The translations under genes were made by a program, and so were the position numbers. From NCBI GenBank assembly GCA_002221725.1, contig NJFT01000013.1:124001-188000 (forward strand): a DNA stretch of 64,000 bases. The letters run 5' to 3'. Every line of letters begins with the position of its first letter. Positions within the stretch are counted from its first letter, which is position 1. Positions 11,990 through 24,072 of the stretch are shown piece after piece. The notes beneath the pieces are model-generated. The model worked only from the letters and a program-made list of their open reading frames with translations, had not been told where the DNA came from and did not search any database. Source of the DNA: Scedosporium boydii (taxonomy: Eukaryota; Ascomycota; Sordariomycetes; Microascales; Microascaceae).

Positions 11990-14900
11990 ATGGCGACGAC
12001 AGGTGTTCCTCCTCCAGTCACCAACCCGGTGACTCCAGCAGCCATCAGCCCCGGCGTTAACCAAGCGACATCAGCCCTAGATACTCAGGCCCTCGTCGCC
12101 GCGTTCGCCTTGTCAGTAGCTCCTACGATCCCTGGGCTGGGAAAGAGAATGTTCTATTTGATGCCATACTAACAGCGTCGGTTGGAATACTTGTAGTGGT
12201 ATCGCCATAAATGGGGCATCGGCGGCTGCCTTTCTTATGTTTAGGGGGAAGACAACGTCTCTATCCAAGGACGGCCAGAGGCTGGTCCTCACGATATCCC
12301 TCATTTCAGCAGCCCTGTGGGCTGGAATCGATTTCATCGCGACCGCAATCGACCGCTCCTCTCCGTCCAACTGCCAAGTCGCGGCAATCATCGCCGCCGC
12401 CTTCGACCAGATCGCGAGGACCGCTTTGCTTCAGTACTTCTTGTGGGCTACCGCCGCCGTGGCCAAGACCGCAGCGCAGCGCTTCATCCCCCAGGGCCTC
12501 TTGCTCGTGCGATTTATAGTCGGCGCCGTGTGGGTTGGTATGCAGAGGCCTCAGTTCAAACCCGCTTGCGTCACGACCACCGAGATTCTTCCCATTTCTA
12601 TTACCACCATCATCGTCGACGCCGTCGTATTCGTGGCGTGTGTTCTTCGACTCTTCTCCACTGGTGGGCTTAGGGATGCAAAGGATGATGCAAAGAGCGA
12701 GGAGAAGGCGAAGGGTGTCACGCTGACCATGGCCGGCTATGGTTTTTGGCTGGCAGTAAGTTCTCGCTTTTTGGACTAAATCTTTCTTCTTTTTTTCATC
12801 GTTCCAGGCGGGAATACTAACTATAAGTCGCAGGCGAGTATCCCAATGCACCTGGGACTTACCGGCATTCCCCTAATCTTGAGAACTGCTCTCCCCGCCG
12901 CCGCGTTGGCCATCCTTGTTGGTAAGTTTCCGTCGCGAATCCCTTTTTAGTCTTCTTATTTGCGTAGTTTAAGTGGGTAGACCATTCGAGGAGCGTCAAG
13001 TCTAACCCGGATATCAAGCTATCATTGCCGCTTTCTGTGGCGTTCTTTCGCTCAATAACTCTCGCCCCTTCTCGAGCCCGCCGGAAGCGCCTTCACCTAC
13101 GCGCCAAACTGCGACTCGAGACCTCCCGAGCCGATCCCTGTCATCCGCGTCTTCGGAATACCCTCCAAGCCGATACGAAGACGTGAAGCGAGGGGAAATT
13201 ATTTCCATCTCCGCCTTCCCTACTCCTCCGAGTCGTGAAGGACCTAATTCCGGTGAAAGCCCCGTCGAGCAAAACAGTCTCCCGACCATTGATCAACCCA
13301 TCATTGGACAAGCCATCACCGGGGTTGGTGGCTTCCCGGTTCAGGGCCAGCTCTTCCCGCCAATGCGAGCCGAGACCACCCCTCCTCCTCCTGTGCAGCC
13401 GCAGCTCAAGCCTTCGGAGGGCCGAGCCAACTCTGTTCGGCCAAAGAAGAGCCTGTTTGATCTCGGCAAGGGCCCATCTGGTGGAGCGAAACTTGCCATC
13501 TCCGGACCCATTCTTCAAAACCGAGCCGACGAGCAGAACCCGCTCAACAAGATCGCCACCGTTGACTTGGCCACCGCCGCTAAGAACGAGAGGGAGCGAA
13601 GGGATCAGAACTCATTGCAGAGGGACTCTAGTCTGATCGCCAAGCGACCAGCTCCTCAGCCCCCGGCAATCACGCCCGAGGAGGCCATGAAGCGATCTCA
13701 GAGCGTCAAGAGGAAGGAAGTTGCTTCTACAACCCCGTCAGCTGACGAGGTTTCCGGTGGAAGGTTAAGCGTTGAGGATGCGGCTCCTACCGCCGTCACG
13801 ACTTCTGCACAGCTGTCTCCTGGCGTGGAAGAGATCCGTAGGAGGTCGCCAAGGCTTGCTCCCCAGCCTACTCCTCAAGAACTTTCTCAGCTTCAACAAC
13901 CCTCTCGCGAGCTAGAAAATCCTCGACCTGCCCCTCCCAAGCCCGGCCAGGCGAAGTCTGAGCCGGCAAAGACCATACCCCAGCGACCACCCCGCCCAGA
14001 GAGTCTGGACATTGACGTCGCTCCTGCCCCTCCTAAGGTCTTCCGACCGATAGCTCCGGCCCCTCCGAGATTCTCCCCGGAGTCAGTACCTAAGCCAGTC
14101 CAGAGAAGCCAATCCCCGCCGCGGTTCCCCTGGGAGGAAGAGGAGAGGAGGCGACCCCCTCCAACACAGGAGGCTGTAGTCACTGCTCAGCCAGTCCAAC
14201 CCCAACCTACGAGCAACTCGCCGCCTCCTCGACTTCCCAGCCCTCCACAAACCCAAGCGGAGGTTTTCCCTAGGGCGGTCTCCCCGGAGAAGATGCCTGC
14301 TCCCCCAGGAATGCCGTCACCCCCCCAAGTAGGTCGTCGGAGCCCACCTGCCGGGGTCGGCACCAGTGCTATCCCTAAGCCGCCGCCGTCCCCTCCTTCT
14401 CAGGAGCCTAGCCAGACACAGAAAGTCGACGCCCGTATGTCGATTCTTCCAAGGAAGACCTCTGTAAAGACGAATATCCGGCCATCGAGACAACGGCCTC
14501 CTTCAGTCGAGGATCTTCCGTCGCCTGAGAAGCCCGCAGTCCAGCGGAGAGTTGCAGCTGGCCTTCCCGGAAACCCCAAGGCTATGGCCATGAAGACTCT
14601 CATGAACGAGGCCGAAAACAAGCGTGTTCAGACCGTCATGTTTGTAAACAACATCGAGTACAACGATCCTGTTACAGTTCGCAACATCCTCCAGGGTGCG
14701 GCCGACAAGGTGGCCGCGAAGAATGCAGCGGCCGATGCTAAGACGGAGACGGCTTCTGTCCTACACAGGCCGCGACCGATCCCCAGAACGAGAAATGCTG
14801 AGGAGAATGAGGTCGTTCCTTCTCCTAAGTCTCCGGTGCTCCAGCGCACCAAGTCTGGCGCCACAGCGGAAAGGAAGAAGTCCATCCTAAGGTCCAACCC

Positions 14901-17900
14901 TGGCAGCCCCACGCAACTCCCACCGCTCCCTCCCGCGCCGATGCCCAAGCGCCCTGGCAATCCGATCCGCCCTCTCCCGAACGACACCAAGAGCATGACA
15001 TTTGATGAAAAGATGGCAATGTTCTTCCCTGCTGGGCCTCCCAGCCGTCCCGGTTCCAGCCACAGCAACAGCGGCGCCGGAAAGCCCACCCTCTCTCCCA
15101 TCCCTGCCATGCCGGCCTTGCCCGCCTCTTTCCTAGAAATGGATGGCGAATCTGAGAAGGAAAAGTCGGACCGCACGACCAAGACCTCCTTCCAGACCCA
15201 GAGCATCGTGGAGATTTCCGATCTCAAGAAACGTGGGCTCAACGGGCGTAACACCGCCAAATTCAGCGTCGATACAGAGACTACGACTGATGTCAGCCAG
15301 GCGTGGCTCCCTCCTGTACCTAGCACACAGGGACTGCCGTACCCGACACAAGAGGGCAAGAAGAGGCAGTCTTCCCCCGTGCTCCCTTACATTCCTGACA
15401 ATGCCTCCGTCTTCAGCGACGGCAAGACGATGTATGATGATGATGCTACCACGAACTGGGGCTCCGTCCATTCACCCGCTAAGGCGGTCAATATGAGGAA
15501 CGCACAGCAGCAGGGAGGTCCGAAGAAGACATACGTCTCTAAGAAGAGCGACAAGGAGATAATGACAATCATGCTCGATGACTCCAACGGCGCACGCGGA
15601 GATATCGCCGAGAGGGAGTCGTGGTTCGCTGATGGCCGAATGGCCTTGAACACTTCTCCTAAGGATCTCTCAGACGACTGGAAGCGGGAGAGCTGCTGGC
15701 ACCGCCGAGTCGGCGACGAGTGCCCGACCTTCTCTGACCGCAAGGAGAAGACGAGGTCACGGAAGATGGTACCGCCTACCCCGCTCCTCCTCCGTGGCGT
15801 TGGCAATAAGAATATGGTCGTCATCCGAGCCGCGGAGCCGTCTCCTCTCGAATCGCCCAGCGAGGCTTACCGTGATATCCAGTCGAAGCTGAAGAAGCTC
15901 GACGACACCAACCGGGACTCCGTCGGAAGCGAAGGTCGTAAGCAAGCACTTTTAGACAACTTGGAACAGGAGATGGGACAGCAGGAGAATTACTGGCTTG
16001 AAAGGCAGAATGATATCAACCGCGACTCCGTGTCAACAGTCAGGACCTCTCCCAGGAGGGACTCCATCATCCATGAGGTTGCCGCCAGGGCTGCCGCACG
16101 TGGGCAAGCTGCTGCAAAGAGGGGCAGCCTGCTTAAGCCGACCGAAGTCGCTCGCGTCCCGCTTAGCAGCCCCACTCCGCCGGATACTGATGAGTCTGAT
16201 GATGATGCCGTCGACAAGCGTGTGCAGGCTAGCAAGACACTGGATCAACCCAAGGAGAGGAAGTCCGCACCCGCTAGGCTATGGACCCGTGCTCCTTCTG
16301 CTGCCGTAGGACGCAACACGATCGTCCATCTCCTCTGGGCCCCTGTGAGGCCAGCGCCGAAGGAGCGTGGCACTGCCACCTTGAATGTTATGACTACGTC
16401 TTCCATCCCAAGGAAGGCCAGCAAGCGATCGCTGACCAGCCAACCCCTCTCCAAGATTGAGAGCACTAGCTTGTGGCAGAAGCCCAAGAAGGCCCATTCC
16501 TCGCCCGGTCGTCTCTGGGGATCAACTGCTCCTCCGGCGAAACAGAAGACCCAAAACCGACCCACAACTCAGCGACCGGCGCGCCGAAGCCGCCGTGTCA
16601 CCATGCTCCCGGATATCCTCGAGAGCCCGCAGCCCCTCCCTGACAACCACGGAACCCTCGGCATCTTCCAGTTCCCGTGGGGCGAGAAGTCCGACACGGC
16701 AACTCTTAACTCGCGTCCCAGCCACATGTTCATGGCCATGCCCGGCACCATGTCTACGGGTGGACCTGCCATAGCCGCTGCACTTGAAGCCCGCTCTAGG
16801 CAGCTCGAGTCGCAAGAATACTCGTCTTCGTTCTTCGACGACTACGACGAGGAGTTGCCTGGAGATGCGGATGCAGAGTTCGACATGGATGGAAGCGACG
16901 AGGACTTTGACGAGACGACACTCTGGGAGATTGCCAGCCTTCTCAAGACCGACAAGATCCCGTCCAAGAATTCTCTATTCCCCACTTCTGGAGTTGAGAA
17001 CAAACCTCGAGAAGCCACCTCGGTCCTTGGTGACTACATGGATGATACCGATGCCGACAGCGACGGCCGCAAGGACTCCATCATTGTTGGTCTGGATTTG
17101 AACTCCAGTATGCGCCCTAAACCCCAGGTTCAGCGCGCCATGACCTGGGTTGCTCCGGCGCGGCTTAGGTCCACGGAAGAGCCATCCGGCCTTTTTAGCC
17201 TCCAGCACAAGCGGACAGACTATAGGACTACAAGCAAGGAACCCGCCGCTATCCACATGGAGCGCAAGTCTCGCGTTTCGCATGACCCTCTTCCGGCCCT
17301 TAACTCGTCTACTCTCTGGACGGCCGAGAACAACAGGAACTCTGCACCCGAGGCAGCTAGAAGGAACTGGCTGATGGCCGACAAGGCTGTCGAGGCGCAA
17401 GAGCCTCACCATCGCCAGAATGCTGCTGACAAGGCTGACTGGGAGGCTGCTCTCAATGAGGCGCTGGAGAAGAGTTACCCTGTGGTGATGAAGGCGAAGG
17501 CGAATAAGCCGGTCGCAGCTAGTGAGGAGGAGTGGGACTCGGCACTGGAGGAAGCGATTGCTCTTGGCGGTTGGCAGAACATCGCTCAGGTGGAGCAACC
17601 GGTCGTGTTTGAGCAAGAGCGGCAGATTCAGCCGGAACAGTGGCAGCCCGCACCTGCTCAACAAGAGACTACTGCTTGGGTGGAGCCCGTCGTCGCGGGC
17701 TATCAAGAGTACTTCCAGCCTGCCATCCCCGAACCAACTCCGCCGCCCGTTTGGGAAGAGCCTGTCGTTCGTGAACAAGCACCCATGGCTTGGGTTGAAC
17801 CTACAATTCCTGAGCCAACTCCCGCGCCAGTCTGGGTTGAGCCTATCGTCGTCCAGCCGGCACCTGCACCCGCTTGGGTTGAGCCAGTTGTTCCTGGGCC

Positions 17901-18552
17901 AGCTCCGGCCCCTGCTCCAGTCTGGGTTGAGCCCGTAGTCGCAGGCTACCAGGAGCCGCAGTGGGTGGAGCCCGTCGTGGCCGGCTATCAAGAGTACTTC
18001 CAACCCGCCGCCCCTGAACCGGCACCGGCTCCCGCCTGGGAGATGCCCGTGGTTCCTGGCTACCTAGAGCAGTGGGGAGTCCCGGCCCGCCAGCCATCTC
18101 CCATGCGCTTCCCTCAGCCGTCCCCCAAGCCAGCACCGGAGCCATCCTCCTTCCTCATGCCCGAGCCTCAATTGTACGCACCATCTCCCAGGTCTCCGGC
18201 CCGTCTTCCTTCCCTGGAGATTTCTAGCACCGACCTCTGGCAGAACCCTGGCAACAGCGAGCCCCAGACGCTTCCGGCCAATACTACAGACCTCTGGAAC
18301 GAGGGAGCCGTGAGCAGGACCGTCGGCGAGCCCATCGCTGCGGAGATGACTCCTCCCAACTCGAGCCGGCCCCGCCCATCGGAGACGGAGGAGGCACTCC
18401 CGGTTTTTGCGCCGTCGCAGCAGATGTGGCAGCGTGAGGAGGGCGTGGAGCCGCAGGCTGAGAATTGGCTTGATATGACGGTGGTTAATCAGCAGCAGCA
18501 GCAGCAGCAACAGCCGCAGGAGGAAGTTAGGGGTGTAGTGTTTAGGTACTAA
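11990..18552 (+). CDS. 2100-residue protein: seven-pass membrane domain plus giant proline-rich disordered tail with LW and WVEPVV repeats
   Basis: Exons 11990..12111, 12197..12755, 12834..12921 and 13019..18552 encode 2100 aa. Introns 2 and 3 have strong GTAAGT donors; intron 1 uses GTCAGT with an ACTAAC branch. Residues about 30-270 hold roughly seven hydrophobic segments separated by short loops. The final 1830 residues are Pro/Ser/Ala/charged and low complexity, with PxxP-type runs (possible SH3 ligands). The tail has a recurring short motif, Ser/Thr-x-Leu-Trp or close to it (near 16274, 16465, 16508, 16915, 17306, 18228 and 18285). It also has imperfect repeats of WVEPVVxGYQEYFQP (17677-18060), an acidic patch near 16830-16920, and a C-terminal glutamine run. 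I do not recognise the family. Topology suggests a membrane anchor or receptor-like module carrying a long cytoplasmic scaffold. Confidence 0.85.
17677..18060 (+). repeat. internal coding repeats, WVEPVV-GYQEYFQP unit
   Basis: Units of about 14-25 codons repeat with PEPxPAP linkers. The copies at 17677-17719 and 17962-18002 are nearly identical at DNA level over about 42 bp, including synonymous positions, which points to recent duplication or unequal crossing-over. Confidence 0.8.
18491..18513 (+). repeat. CAG (polyglutamine) tract in the 2100-residue protein
   Basis: Consecutive CAG/CAA codons give a run of about eight glutamines some 15 residues before the stop codon. Confidence 0.9.
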
Positions 18553-19228
18553 GCCGTTTGGTCTCTCTTTCGTTTCCGCTTCCTTTCGACGAAGAAGCTG
18601 AGGAGCTAGGGGTTCACTTCGTTTTATTTCTTGGTGGAAGATTATCTTTATGTTGGTTTGGTTGATACGATGGTTGGGTATGAGTCGATGAGGATACCTC
18701 AGGTGCGTGAGAGAGTGTGTGTATACTTTTCGATATAGTCGCTTCTATTTTCTCGATTTGTTAAGTTATAGTTTTCTATGTCATATTCACGCCTCTTGTG
18801 TGCATGATCGTTGTACTCTAGATTTGACGCTCCCGATATGGTTCTACACCCACTGGACTGATTGTATGTGCTAAGTAGCAAGAGCTCGGTCGCTCCTGCA
18901 AAAGATGCCAACCGGGAAGGAATGATTCAACAAGATACTTCGCTCTGTTTATTTCTTTTATTTCTTCTAAAGAATTTCCCCTGGCTTAACATATATGCAA
19001 TATATTATATACCTTATTATCCAGGCATCTCGATGCCGACCGCGACTCAACCTTGATGTTTCCAACGAGTCTTGTCCAAAAACGGTCCATCAGAACTCTT
19101 CATCCTCACAACTCACCATCTTCACCATATTCACAACCCAACATCCTGACACTTCACCACCTTCACACTTCCATAACTCTGTCCACCTTTATTTATTCGC
19201 CAACATTTCTTGGACTTGGCTTAACAAA
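18553..19228. other. intergenic region upstream of the RCC1-family gene
   Basis: This 676-bp gap between two rightward genes holds the 3' UTR of the first and the C/T/A-rich leader of the second. Nothing else is supported. Confidence 0.55.
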
Positions 19229-20731
19229 ATGCCACCCAAACGATCAGCCGCCGTCGCGGCGAAAAGCTCTCGTCGAACAGCCTCTACCAAAGCCTCGGCC
19301 AAAGCTTCGACTACTTCCTCTTCGCGCAAAAGGGCGCGAGAAGATACGCTCCCGGAAAAGGCTGGCTCGAAGCGCCAAAAAACCGCGAGCAAAGCCCTCA
19401 ATCACCCTCCAACGCAGCGCCTAAAAGCCTATGTTTTCGGGGGAAACGAGAATGGCGAGCTCGGACTTGGACCATCGGCAGACGATGAGGTCGTTCGACC
19501 GCGATTGAATCCGCATCTCGCGGGCGCTGGAGTCGTGCAGTTGGCGGTTGGCGGCATGCATTGTGCTGCTCTTACCTATGACAACACAATTTTGACATGG
19601 GGCGTTAATGACCTTGGTGCCCTTGGTCGAGATACTACTTGGGATGGTGGCCTCGTGGACATTAGCGATGCTGAGGATGACGTTGATGCTGAGAGGAATC
19701 CCAAGGAGTCGACGCCTGGTGAGGTGGATCTAACGGGCATCCCTGAGGATACTATCTTCACGCAAGTAGCTGCTGGCGACAATTGCACCTTTGCGCTGAC
19801 TAGCCAAGGTACCGTCTACGGTTGGGGGACTATGCGAGTATGTTTGCCTCTTTTCAACTTATCTTTACATTTTCTAACTCAACCCTAGTCGAGTGACGGA
19901 GCCATCAGGTTCCAACCAGATATTGATATCCAGCGAACCCCTACCCTCATGCCTGGATTGAAGAACATCACCAAGATCGCTGCCGGGTGTAACCACATCC
20001 TAGCCCTGTCCTCAGATGGGAAAGTCTACACGTGGGGTTTCGGCGAACAGAGTCAGCTCGGACGCCGCGTTCTTCAACGCAGCATGGGCAGCGGGGGCGG
20101 GCTCATCCCTCGCAATCTTGGCCTAAAGAACATTGTCGATCTCGGAAGTGGCTCGGACCATTCATTTGCCATTGACGCGAGCGGCAAAGTGTATAGCTGG
20201 GGCCTGAATAACTTTGGACAAACTGGTATCTCGATAAATGCGGGTGGACTTTCGGCTACGGTAACCGTTCCTACTGTGGTAGAGAGTCTGACGAATCTAC
20301 AGTCGGGTACAATATTGCAGGTCTCGGGGGGGAACAAGCACAGCCTCGCACGCAGTAGCGAAGGACACTGCTATGCATGGGGCCAGATTGACAGCTACGC
20401 TACTGGGATGAAGCTGGATGATCTTCCCGACGAGGGTGTGATTCGCGATGCCCGCGGAAACCCGCGCATTCTAACACAGCCAACTCCCCTCCCGGATTTG
20501 AGGGTCAGTTTCGTGGCTGCCTGTGGTGATCATAGCATTGCCATTAGCCAGGACGGCCAACCCTTCAGCTGGGGTTTCAACAGCGGCCATCAGACTGGCC
20601 AGAAGGGTGATGACGATGTTGAAGTTCATACGAAGATTGACTGTAAAGCGACGCGAGACAAGGAATTTCTCTGGGCGGGAGGCGGTGGCCAGTTCAGTGT
20701 TCTAGCCGAGAAGGTCGTCTTGGATGAATAG
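19229..20731 (+). CDS. RCC1-repeat protein, probable Ran guanine nucleotide exchange factor
   Basis: Exons 19229..19837 and 19889..20731 encode 483 aa. The 51-nt intron has donor GTATGT, branch CTAAC and acceptor TAG. The start at 19229 (MPPKRSAAV) gives a Lys/Arg/Ser-rich N-terminal tail with KKRK-like nuclear signals over residues 1-60. After it come seven blade-like RCC1 units with the typical signatures (FGGNENGELGLG, AVGGMHCAAL, AAGDNCTFAL, AAGCNHILALSSDG, SGSDHSFAIDASG, SGGNKHSLA, ACGDHSIAI). A blade-2 insertion is rich in Asp and Glu. The length and nuclear tail fit Prp20/Pim1/RCC1, which loads GTP on Ran at chromatin and sets nuclear transport direction. I cannot exclude another RCC1-fold paralogue. 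Confidence 0.9.
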
Positions 20732-22065
20732 GCCGGTGTTAGAACCCGAGATCGACAGACATCGACGACATCACGAAAGGACTAGATGCCACCACCAAAT
20801 TGGAGCTTGGTGGAGCAAGAACCAGTACACCATAATATGGCTGGGCTGTGCCTGAGATCAGCGACGAACTTGCCGAGATTGACGACCCGAAAATGAGAGG
20901 GGAACGCATTCCTTATACACAGCTGGTTCCCGAGAGGCTCTTTGGTGAATCCAAAAGGTAAATCCGCCAAAGGTCGGCCGTTTCGCAAAGGTAGGCACTC
21001 ACGAAGTACTTCGCAAAGCGGAGCTTTAGCCGACCAATACCATACATAGCGACTACAGTAGAGGATAGATTCGACTCCTTCTAGGACACCACCAGCCACT
21101 CATACACCCAAAACGCTTACCACAATTGCCAAGCTCGCTGCTTGGGTCTGGGCTCTCAGGTGGATACCGAGGTATTGTGGATATGATACCCAACTGTGAA
21201 ATGCATGCGAGGCGGTCATCGGTCTGATGGAGACGGAAAATATGTGTTCATTCCTGGGAAAACGTAGAGAACGATCCTCGATTCAGTGAAGCCTCGATTT
21301 AAAGTACTCACTCGCTCTTTGCAAAGACTCAGAAATTCAACCGTCCTTGAGACCATCACGAACTCGGAAATTCCAGTAGAAATCCCCACTTTTTTTCGCG
21401 CGCCCTTTTTGAATCGAATATCATACAATCGTATACTAGTACGATAAGTTGTAGAGGCTCTTGTTTAGTAAACGAGAAAATAGACTTCGTTTTCGAGTGT
21501 GTCTCGCTTCGGCACGGCGGTAGTGAGTGGTGTTGATCCAATTGATCCTTGGCTCTGTTCACGGTCTGTCTGTGACATATGATTCGGGTCGGTTCGCTCC
21601 CTCCGTTCCTCTATAACTAGCGACGATGAGTGGACCTGTCAAGTAGACTTCGTCACTTCGGCCTTTACTGGCATCGGCTTTAGCTCTCTGCTTCCGCGTC
21701 CCGCCGCTGCTGCTGGCTCGGGAGAGCGTTTAAAAGCTTCCAGTTGTCGGCTGTAGCGGGAACTAGAAGCTTTTACTAAAGAATTGGGTAAGAAGAAGAA
21801 GAGCAAAGAGCAAAGCGCAAAGCATTTAGCAGCATTTAGCAGCATTCAGCATTAGGATTGGCACCATTAGAAGCTCGAAACACATACATCAATGCATCAT
21901 CGTGCATCGTTCCGAGAAATATAAACATATATATTCTACCGTATTTCCGCGGCCTCATATTTCTATCACTACCGAAGCTATCTGCTCTCTCACCGTCATT
22001 GCCCGTAACATTACACACAGCTCTACTTGGTAAATCAACTTCTCACCACTCACGATTCCAACATC
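20732..22065. other. intergenic region
   Basis: A 1.33-kb region between two rightward genes. It contains a palindromic CGAAGTACTTCG at 21002-21013, related to the recurring TACTTCGTAC word, and a repeated AGCATTTAGC unit near 21820-21850. I see no supportable gene. Confidence 0.5.
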
Positions 22066-23053
22066 ATGGCGCCCCGAATTATGTGGATAGGTCTCGGGAA
22101 CATGGGCAGGGTAAGTCTACAGCTTACAAAATAAATAAAAACAAACCAGACAATAAAGGCCAACCTCTTCACAGGGTATGTGCAGAAACCTCGTCGAAAA
22201 AGGCAACCTCCCCGAACCCCTCATCATCTACAACCGCACCCCCAAACGAAGCGAAGACCTCGCCGCAGCCCTCGGCCCCTCGACCGTAGAAATCGCCCCC
22301 TCCATCCCCGAGGGCGTCTCCAAGGCTGACATCATCTTCACCTGCATCGCCGACGACGCCGCCGTGCAATCGACCGTCGCCGCGGCGCTGGCGGACAATG
22401 ACGTCACGGGCAAGGTCTTTGTCGATTGTTCGACGATCCACCCCGCGACGACGGAGGGCATCGCGGAGTCCATAACGGCGAGGAAAGCGCAGTTCGTTGC
22501 GGCGCCCGTGTTTGGGGCTCCTGCTATGGCTGATGCGGGGCAGCTTGTTTGCGTGTTGGCGGGGCCGAAGACGGCGGTGGATTCGGTGAGGAAGTACTTC
22601 AAGGGCGTCATGGGGCGCGCGGAGATTGATCTGTCGGATCAGCCGTACTCGAAAGCGCTGACGCTCAAGGTGCTGGGCAATACCTTCATCCTCAACATGG
22701 TCGAGCAGCTGTCGCAAGGGCTCGTGGTTGCGGAGAAGTCTGGGCTCGGCACGGATACCATGGTGAGCTTCGTCGAGGCGCTGTTCCCCGGCCCTTACTC
22801 TGGGTACGCGCACAGGATGGTGTCGGGGGATTATTACAAGAGGGAGTATCCGTTGTTCGCTGTTGATCTGGCGCTGAAGGATTTACGGCATGCGAAGAGC
22901 ATTGCCAAGGAGGCGGGGGTCAAGATGGAGAATGCGGAGGCGGCGGGGAGGCATTTGGAGATGGTGAAGGAACATGCTGGTGCGATGGGGGATATTGCGG
23001 GGATTTATGGCGCTGTGAGGGAGGAGGCGGGATTGAAGTTTGAGAATGAGTGA
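22066..23053 (+). CDS. 3-hydroxyisobutyrate dehydrogenase-like NAD(P)-dependent oxidoreductase
   Basis: Exons 22066..22110 and 22175..23053 encode 307 aa. The 45-nt first exon carries MAPRIMWIGLGNMGR, and splicing (donor GTAAGT) continues directly with GMCRNLVEKG, rebuilding the N-terminal G-x-G-x-M-G dinucleotide motif. Other family marks are the DCSTIHP substrate loop, a GAP-A-G stretch (APVFGAPAMADAGQL) and the helix with the expected catalytic Lys and nearby Asn (LTLKVLGNTF). The C-terminal all-alpha dimerisation half is complete (KDLRHAKSIAKEAG). Family members oxidise beta-hydroxyacids such as 3-hydroxyisobutyrate in valine breakdown, or act as glyoxylate/succinic semialdehyde reductases. 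The substrate is not fixed by what I can see. No clear mitochondrial presequence is present. Confidence 0.9.
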
Positions 23054-23626
23054 GAGAGTTGAGATCGATCGTCTTGTTTGAATAGAGGGCGTGAGCTGGA
23101 TTTGAATACAGGTTTCAATTTCAGAAATTAAATTTTCGATTTCGACTTCTACGAGCGATACGGAGTACTGGTATAAGTAGTTTCTTTCGAGGCGCAATCG
23201 AGGCTTGGGCCAACTGCGAGAGAGCACAGCTGAATCAATCGCATAAAATGGCCTACGAAGTAATAAACTCTTCTTAGATCTAGATCTCGCTCTCGTCGAG
23301 GAGGGAGTTGAGGGGAGTTGAGGGAGGTTAGAGAGTGAGACATGGGTACATGGGTACATGACTACACTGGTGCTTTGTACATACATTTGAACCCCAAGTC
23401 CGTCTGTGATGACTAAGCACATTAATTGGGATGCCTGCTTCCTGTGACGAACTCGTTCTAAACAGCTTGATTCTTGGATTCTTGGATTCTCTCCATCAGA
23501 AGCAAAGCTCCCAGATCGATCGATCCAGTCCCTCATTTTATTCACATCGAGACGCGAGATACCATCGCAGCACCACGCACAAACGGAATATTCCCCACGA
23601 CACCGTCTCTCCCACAAACTGCAGCC
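23054..23626. other. intergenic region before the V-ATPase subunit e gene
   Basis: A 573-bp gap. It includes a triple GATTCTTG direct repeat at about 23469-23490 and a paired GGGTACATG at about 23345-23360. No gene is seen. Confidence 0.5.
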
Positions 23627-24072
23627 ATGGGACTGTAAGTAGCCAATGCCCAAGCTTTCCACCAAGATCCGGGATCGTCCTGACCTGCAGAGCTCCTCCG
23701 CTTCAAATGCTAACAGCCTCACTCGGGAATAGCCTCGTCATCTTCGTAGTAATGGCCTTCGTCGCCGCCCTCTGCATCGCGACCTACATCGGGGTCCCGC
23801 GCATCTTCCCCCGGGAAACACAACTGTACGTTCTTCTTCTTCTTCTTCGTCGATCCCCGATCTATTTACATCCTGCCCACTCCAGCATCCCACTACCAAC
23901 ACATACTCCGTGTCCTTCCATGGTTAACTAACAGTTTCGAACCTCCAGAGTCTGGCGGTCGTCTCTCATCCTCGCCATAGTGAGCTGCTACTTAATGTGG
24001 GCCATCACCTACCTCGCCCAACTGCACCCCCTCGTCGCTCCCCGGAGATCCGACCTTCGGGCGGAAGAATGA
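23627..24072 (+). CDS. V-type proton ATPase subunit e (Vma9-like), 74 aa
   Basis: Three exons, 23627..23634, 23733..23825 and 23949..24072, encode 74 aa. The first coding exon is only 8 nt (ATG GGA CT) before a GTAAGT donor. Intron 1 has TGCTAAC and AATAG; intron 2 has GTACGT, ACTAAC and CCAG. The product starts MGLLVIFVVMAFVAALCIAT and has two hydrophobic segments (about 3-24 and 37-60) joined by a short loop (VPRIFPRE) and a hydrophilic tail. Size, two-helix topology and the W-x-x-x-x-I-x-A-x-x-S-C-Y-L-M-W-A-I-T-Y pattern match the small V0-sector subunit e. It is required for assembly of the proton pump that acidifies vacuoles. A fifteen-A run just past the stop may mark the 3' UTR. Confidence 0.9.

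Noticed and set aside
14628..15359. 243-codon minus-strand frame
   Set aside because: It is antisense to the disordered tail of the same long exon; its open length follows from the codon bias of the plus strand.
16975..18003. 342-codon minus-strand frame opposite the repeats of the 2100-residue protein
   Set aside because: It is antisense to well-supported coding repeats, has shadow-like Leu/Arg/Ser composition and no family motif.
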